Assembly: GCA_031261885.1 (NCBI GenBank)
Contig: JAISIU010000156.1
Location: 1 to 6,915 of the forward strand
Length of the DNA stretch: 6,915 nucleotides
From: Bifidobacteriaceae bacterium
Lineage (GTDB): Bacteria > Actinomycetota > Actinomycetes > Actinomycetales > WQXJ01
Direction: 5' to 3'
The translations under genes and the position numbers were made by a program. Position 1 is the first letter of the stretch; the number at the start of each line of letters is the position of its first letter. Positions 5,172-6,915 of this stretch are shown here, piece after piece. The notes beneath the pieces were generated by a model that was not told where the DNA came from, searched no databases, and saw only the letters and a list, made by a program, of their open reading frames with translations.

Positions 5172-6242
5172 TCAGTTCTTCTTGCCGTAGTAGACGACCA
5201 CCTTGGTGCCGATCTTCACCTGCTTGAACAGCTTCTTCAGCCCGTTGTAGTCGCGGATGTTGACGCATCCGTGGGAGCAGCCGGCGTAGCCGCGGGCGTG
5301 GAAGTCCGAGGAGTAGTGCACGGCCTGGCCGCCCGAGAAGAACATCGAGAACGGCATGGCCGAGTGGTAGAGCGTGGAGACCCAGTTGGCGGACTTCTTG
5401 TAGACCGAGAAGACACCGTTGCGGGTGTCGGTGCCGGGGCAGCCGAACCGGGCGTCGAGCTCGAGCTTGACCTTGCCGCCGACCACCCAGCGCAGCTCGC
5501 GGGTGTTCTTGTCGATGCAGATGACGGACCCCTCCATGCACTTGCCGGAGACCCAGGCGGGCTTCTTCGGCACCTTGCGTGTGGGGGCCGTGGTGAGCGT
5601 CATCGGGTCGTAGCCGGCGTGCTGCGCCGTGACCTTGACGCGGATGCGCTTCTTCGTGTCCTTGGACGCGATCGTGTAGTGCTTCTTCGTGGCGCCCTTG
5701 ATGGCCTTGCCGGAGCGGTACCACTGGTAGCTGTACTTGAGGCCGGGCACTGACCATGTGCCGTGGTTGGCGCTGAGCTTGAGCCCCACGCGCACGATTC
5801 CCTTGATGGCCGGGGCCTTGATGGACCGGATGAGGCCGGTCTGGACGGGGCCGGCCGTCTGGGCGGTCACGGCCATCGCGTCGTACCCGGCTTTGTTGGC
5901 GGTGACGCGCAGCGTGACGACGTGCCCGAGGTCCTGATCGGTGAACGTGTAGGCGTTCTGATTGCCGACGAGCGTGGCCTGGTCGCGCAGCCACTCGTAC
6001 GTGACGGAGTCCGGGGCGACGCCCCAGGCGCCGACCTGCGCCGTGGCGGTTTCGCCGACGCGGGCCTGGCCCTGGATGGCGAGCGAGGGCTGTGTGAAGA
6101 CGGCCCGGACCACGGGGGCGGCCTGAGCCGGGGGGGCGATTATCCCGACCGTGGCGACCGGGGCAGCCAAACCGGCCAGCCCGAGCACAGCCACGACGGC
6201 GAAACCGGAGCGACGGACAAGGGCACCGGTTGACAGGTTCAT
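5172..6242 (-). CDS. Secreted L,D-transpeptidase (YkuD domain) with two Ig-like repeats
   Basis: A 356-residue cell-wall enzyme that forms 3-3 cross-links in peptidoglycan or attaches proteins to it. Residues 1-41 are a signal peptide: basic start, hydrophobic FAVVAVLGLAGLAAPVATVG, and an AQA/AP cleavage site. Residues ~48-133 and ~141-218 are two tandem Ig-like repeats of the actinobacterial cell-surface type; both show VG near the start, a W-x-VP or W-x-VAP turn, Y-x-W, VTA and AGYD. The YkuD domain (~229-352) ends with VHYSSDFHARGYAG and SHGCVNIR: H309 and H324 with the nucleophile C326, N328 and R330. Start ATG 6242 is preferred because GGAAGAG (6256-6250) lies 7 nt upstream and the signal peptide begins there. 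An in-frame ATG at 6296 has neither and falls in a possible -10 box. No lipobox, LysM or sortase motif is seen, so it is probably secreted. The MFS gene follows. Confidence 0.92.
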   Translation of the reverse strand: MNLSTGALVRRSGFAVVAVLGLAGLAAPVATVGIIAPPAQAAPVVRAVFTQPSLAIQGQARVGETATAQVGAWGVAPDSVTYEWLRDQATLVGNQNAYTFTDQDLGHVVTLRVTANKAGYDAMAVTAQTAGPVQTGLIRSIKAPAIKGIVRVGLKLSANHGTWSVPGLKYSYQWYRSGKAIKGATKKHYTIASKDTKKRIRVKVTAQHAGYDPMTLTTAPTRKVPKKPAWVSGKCMEGSVICIDKNTRELRWVVGGKVKLELDARFGCPGTDTRNGVFSVYKKSANWVSTLYHSAMPFSMFFSGGQAVHYSSDFHARGYAGCSHGCVNIRDYNGLKKLFKQVKIGTKVVVYYGKKN

Positions 6243-6291
6243 GAAGTAACTCTTCCGCTGTGAGGGGAATGTTCTGTTATTACAGCCCGAT

Positions 6292-6297
6292 ATCATA
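6292..6297 (-). promoter_or_regulatory. Possible -10 box of the L,D-transpeptidase gene
   Basis: TATGAT on the minus strand (6297-6292) is one base from TATAAT. It would start RNA near 6285 and give a leader of about 43 nt with the ribosome binding site at 6256-6250. No convincing -35 element lies 16-18 bp upstream. TAATAA in the same AT-richer stretch is an alternative. Confidence 0.35.
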
Positions 6298-6401
6298 CGG
6301 CCCGCGCGGCCCCTCGCGCACCTGTGGACCTGCCGCTAGGCTGGCGACGACGGACACCAAACGTTCAGACAACTTTCAGGAACGGGGCAGGGTGCCTTCA
6401 G

Positions 6402-6417
6402 AGTGACCCGGTTCACT
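6402..6417. promoter_or_regulatory. Candidate CRP/GlxR-family operator
   Basis: AGTGACCCGGTTCACT is palindromic at 14 of 16 positions and contains GTGA-N6-TCAC (6403-6416), the half-site pattern and spacing of CRP and actinobacterial GlxR-type regulators. It lies in the divergent region 6243-6451, 35 bp before the start of the rightward gene. The outer TG and CA of the full consensus are replaced by A and T, so affinity is uncertain. No clear promoter for the rightward gene was found; TAGGCT (6337-6342) is a lone TANNNT match. Confidence 0.4.
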
Positions 6418-6451
6418 AAGAAGTGCACCAACCGAGAGGATCGTAAATCTG

Positions 6452-6915
6452 ATGCCTGACAACCCGACCAACGGCTCGGCCAACCCGAGCGACAACCCGA
6501 CATGGAGCCTCAATTCTCCGGCTCAGCCGGCCACGTCGGATGCGTCTGATTTAGCGCACCCGGCCGCGGGGGAGGCGCAGCCCGGCCGGCCGTCGGCCGC
6601 GAGCGCGCCAGCCGCCCCGACGTCCCCGGCGTCGCCCTTCGCGTCCGATGCCGACACTCCCGCCGCGCGGCCCGCGTCACCTGCCGCTGACAGCAGGCCC
6701 TTCGCGTCCGATGCCGGCGCACCGGCCACTCGCTCGGCGTCGCCCGCCGCTGCGGGCGCCCCGGCGTTCCCGAGCTTCCCGGCCCATTCGGCCACGCAGT
6801 CGCCCGCCGCTCCGGGCGCCCGCTCGGCCGCCGTGCCGCCATCGCGCAACCCGTGGCAGCCGCCCGCGTCCGGGGCGCCGGCCCCGGCCGGCCCCAGGCC
6901 GGCCGGCCCGGACCC
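6452..6915 (+). CDS. N-terminal part of a Pro/Ala-rich protein, cut by the window edge
   Basis: ATG 6452 opens a frame with no stop to the window end (154 codons seen). AGAGGA (6435-6440) is the likely ribosome binding site, with a rather long 11-nt gap. The visible protein begins MPDNPTNGSANPSDNP and is dominated by Ala, Pro and Ser with few hydrophobic residues, so it is probably disordered and cytoplasmic; no signal peptide or membrane segment is visible yet. It contains repeated PFASDA and SPAA(A/P)GA blocks. Such N-terminal tails occur in actinobacterial membrane-bound HtrA-like serine proteases, kinases and division proteins, where a membrane helix follows, but the deciding part lies outside the window. 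It is divergent from the L,D-transpeptidase gene. The opposite-strand frames here are artefacts of GC-rich codons. Confidence 0.75.
   Translation, partial: MPDNPTNGSANPSDNPTWSLNSPAQPATSDASDLAHPAAGEAQPGRPSAASAPAAPTSPASPFASDADTPAARPASPAADSRPFASDAGAPATRSASPAAAGAPAFPSFPAHSATQSPAAPGARSAAVPPSRNPWQPPASGAPAPAGPRPAGPD
6634..6716 (+). repeat. 20-bp direct repeat within the Pro/Ala-rich coding region
   Basis: gcccttcgcgtccgatgccg occurs exactly at 6634-6653 and 6697-6716, 63 bp (21 codons) apart, both encoding PFASDA in frame. Nearby, tcgcccgccgct recurs at about 6739 and 6799, followed by gcgggcgcc and ccgggcgcc. The region has probably expanded by slippage or unequal recombination, keeping the reading frame. 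Confidence 0.7.

Noticed and set aside
4476..5753. 425-codon open frame on the + strand
   Set aside because: It lies antisense to the MFS and L,D-transpeptidase genes, and its product is an Arg/Gly/His/Glu-rich mixture without domain features. This is the usual antisense shadow of GC-rich codons.
5119..5994. 291-codon open frame on the - strand
   Set aside because: A shifted frame within the L,D-transpeptidase gene; the other frame has the signal peptide and SHGC active site.
6230..6235. TTGACA on the + strand as a -35 box for the rightward gene
   Set aside because: It is inside the L,D-transpeptidase signal-peptide codons and no -10 element follows at 16-18 bp.
6510..6849. Two overlapping minus-strand frames of about 110 codons
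   Set aside because: Both are antisense to the open Pro/Ala-rich frame and arise from its GC-rich repeats; no ribosome binding site or domain was seen.

Overview
The window comes from a high-GC actinobacterium (Actinomycetota). The signs are GC-rich flanking genes (47 of 60 bases G/C in 4021-4080), the C-terminus of a DUF3048-type envelope protein, an L,D-transpeptidase with actinobacterial Ig-like repeats, and a Pro/Ala-rich protein start. The genus cannot be fixed from this sequence.

Layout from left to right: (1) the last 43 codons of a DUF3048-family protein (+ strand, to 134), then a small terminator-like hairpin. (2) A two-gene toxin-antitoxin-like operon (+, 278-1652). It has a 316-residue protein of unrecognised family overlapping by 11 bp a 144-residue PIN-domain (VapC-type) ribonuclease with all four acidic residues. 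A short inverted repeat overlaps the likely -10 box. (3) A convergent gene on the minus strand (3760-1691) for a 689-residue protein. It carries two copies of a ~155-residue winged-helix-like module, a PD-(D/E)XK nuclease domain and a C-terminal winged helix. A good sigma70-type promoter (TTGACT, 17 bp, TAACGT) lies just upstream and fixes the start. This gene is clearly poorer in GC than its surroundings (24 of 60 in 2701-2760). (4) A minus-strand pair of GC-rich genes, probably core: an L,D-transpeptidase (6242-5172) followed 57 bp later by an MFS efflux-type transporter (5114-3918). The gap holds a UUCG-capped hairpin and a perfect 16-bp inverted repeat whose distal arm contains the transporter start codon. 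(5) A divergent + strand gene starting at 6452 and running off the window, encoding a Pro/Ala-rich, probably disordered N-terminus. A GTGA-N6-TCAC palindrome lies in the intergenic region.

Interpretation: 135 to about 3900 looks like an accessory insert between chromosomal envelope genes. It combines an RNase-type toxin-antitoxin module with a DNA nuclease bearing many winged helices, so it is a candidate defence or genome-stability cassette. The least familiar elements are the large antitoxin-like protein and the duplicated winged-helix/PD-(D/E)XK protein. No RNA genes, CRISPR arrays, transposases or attachment sites were recognised.
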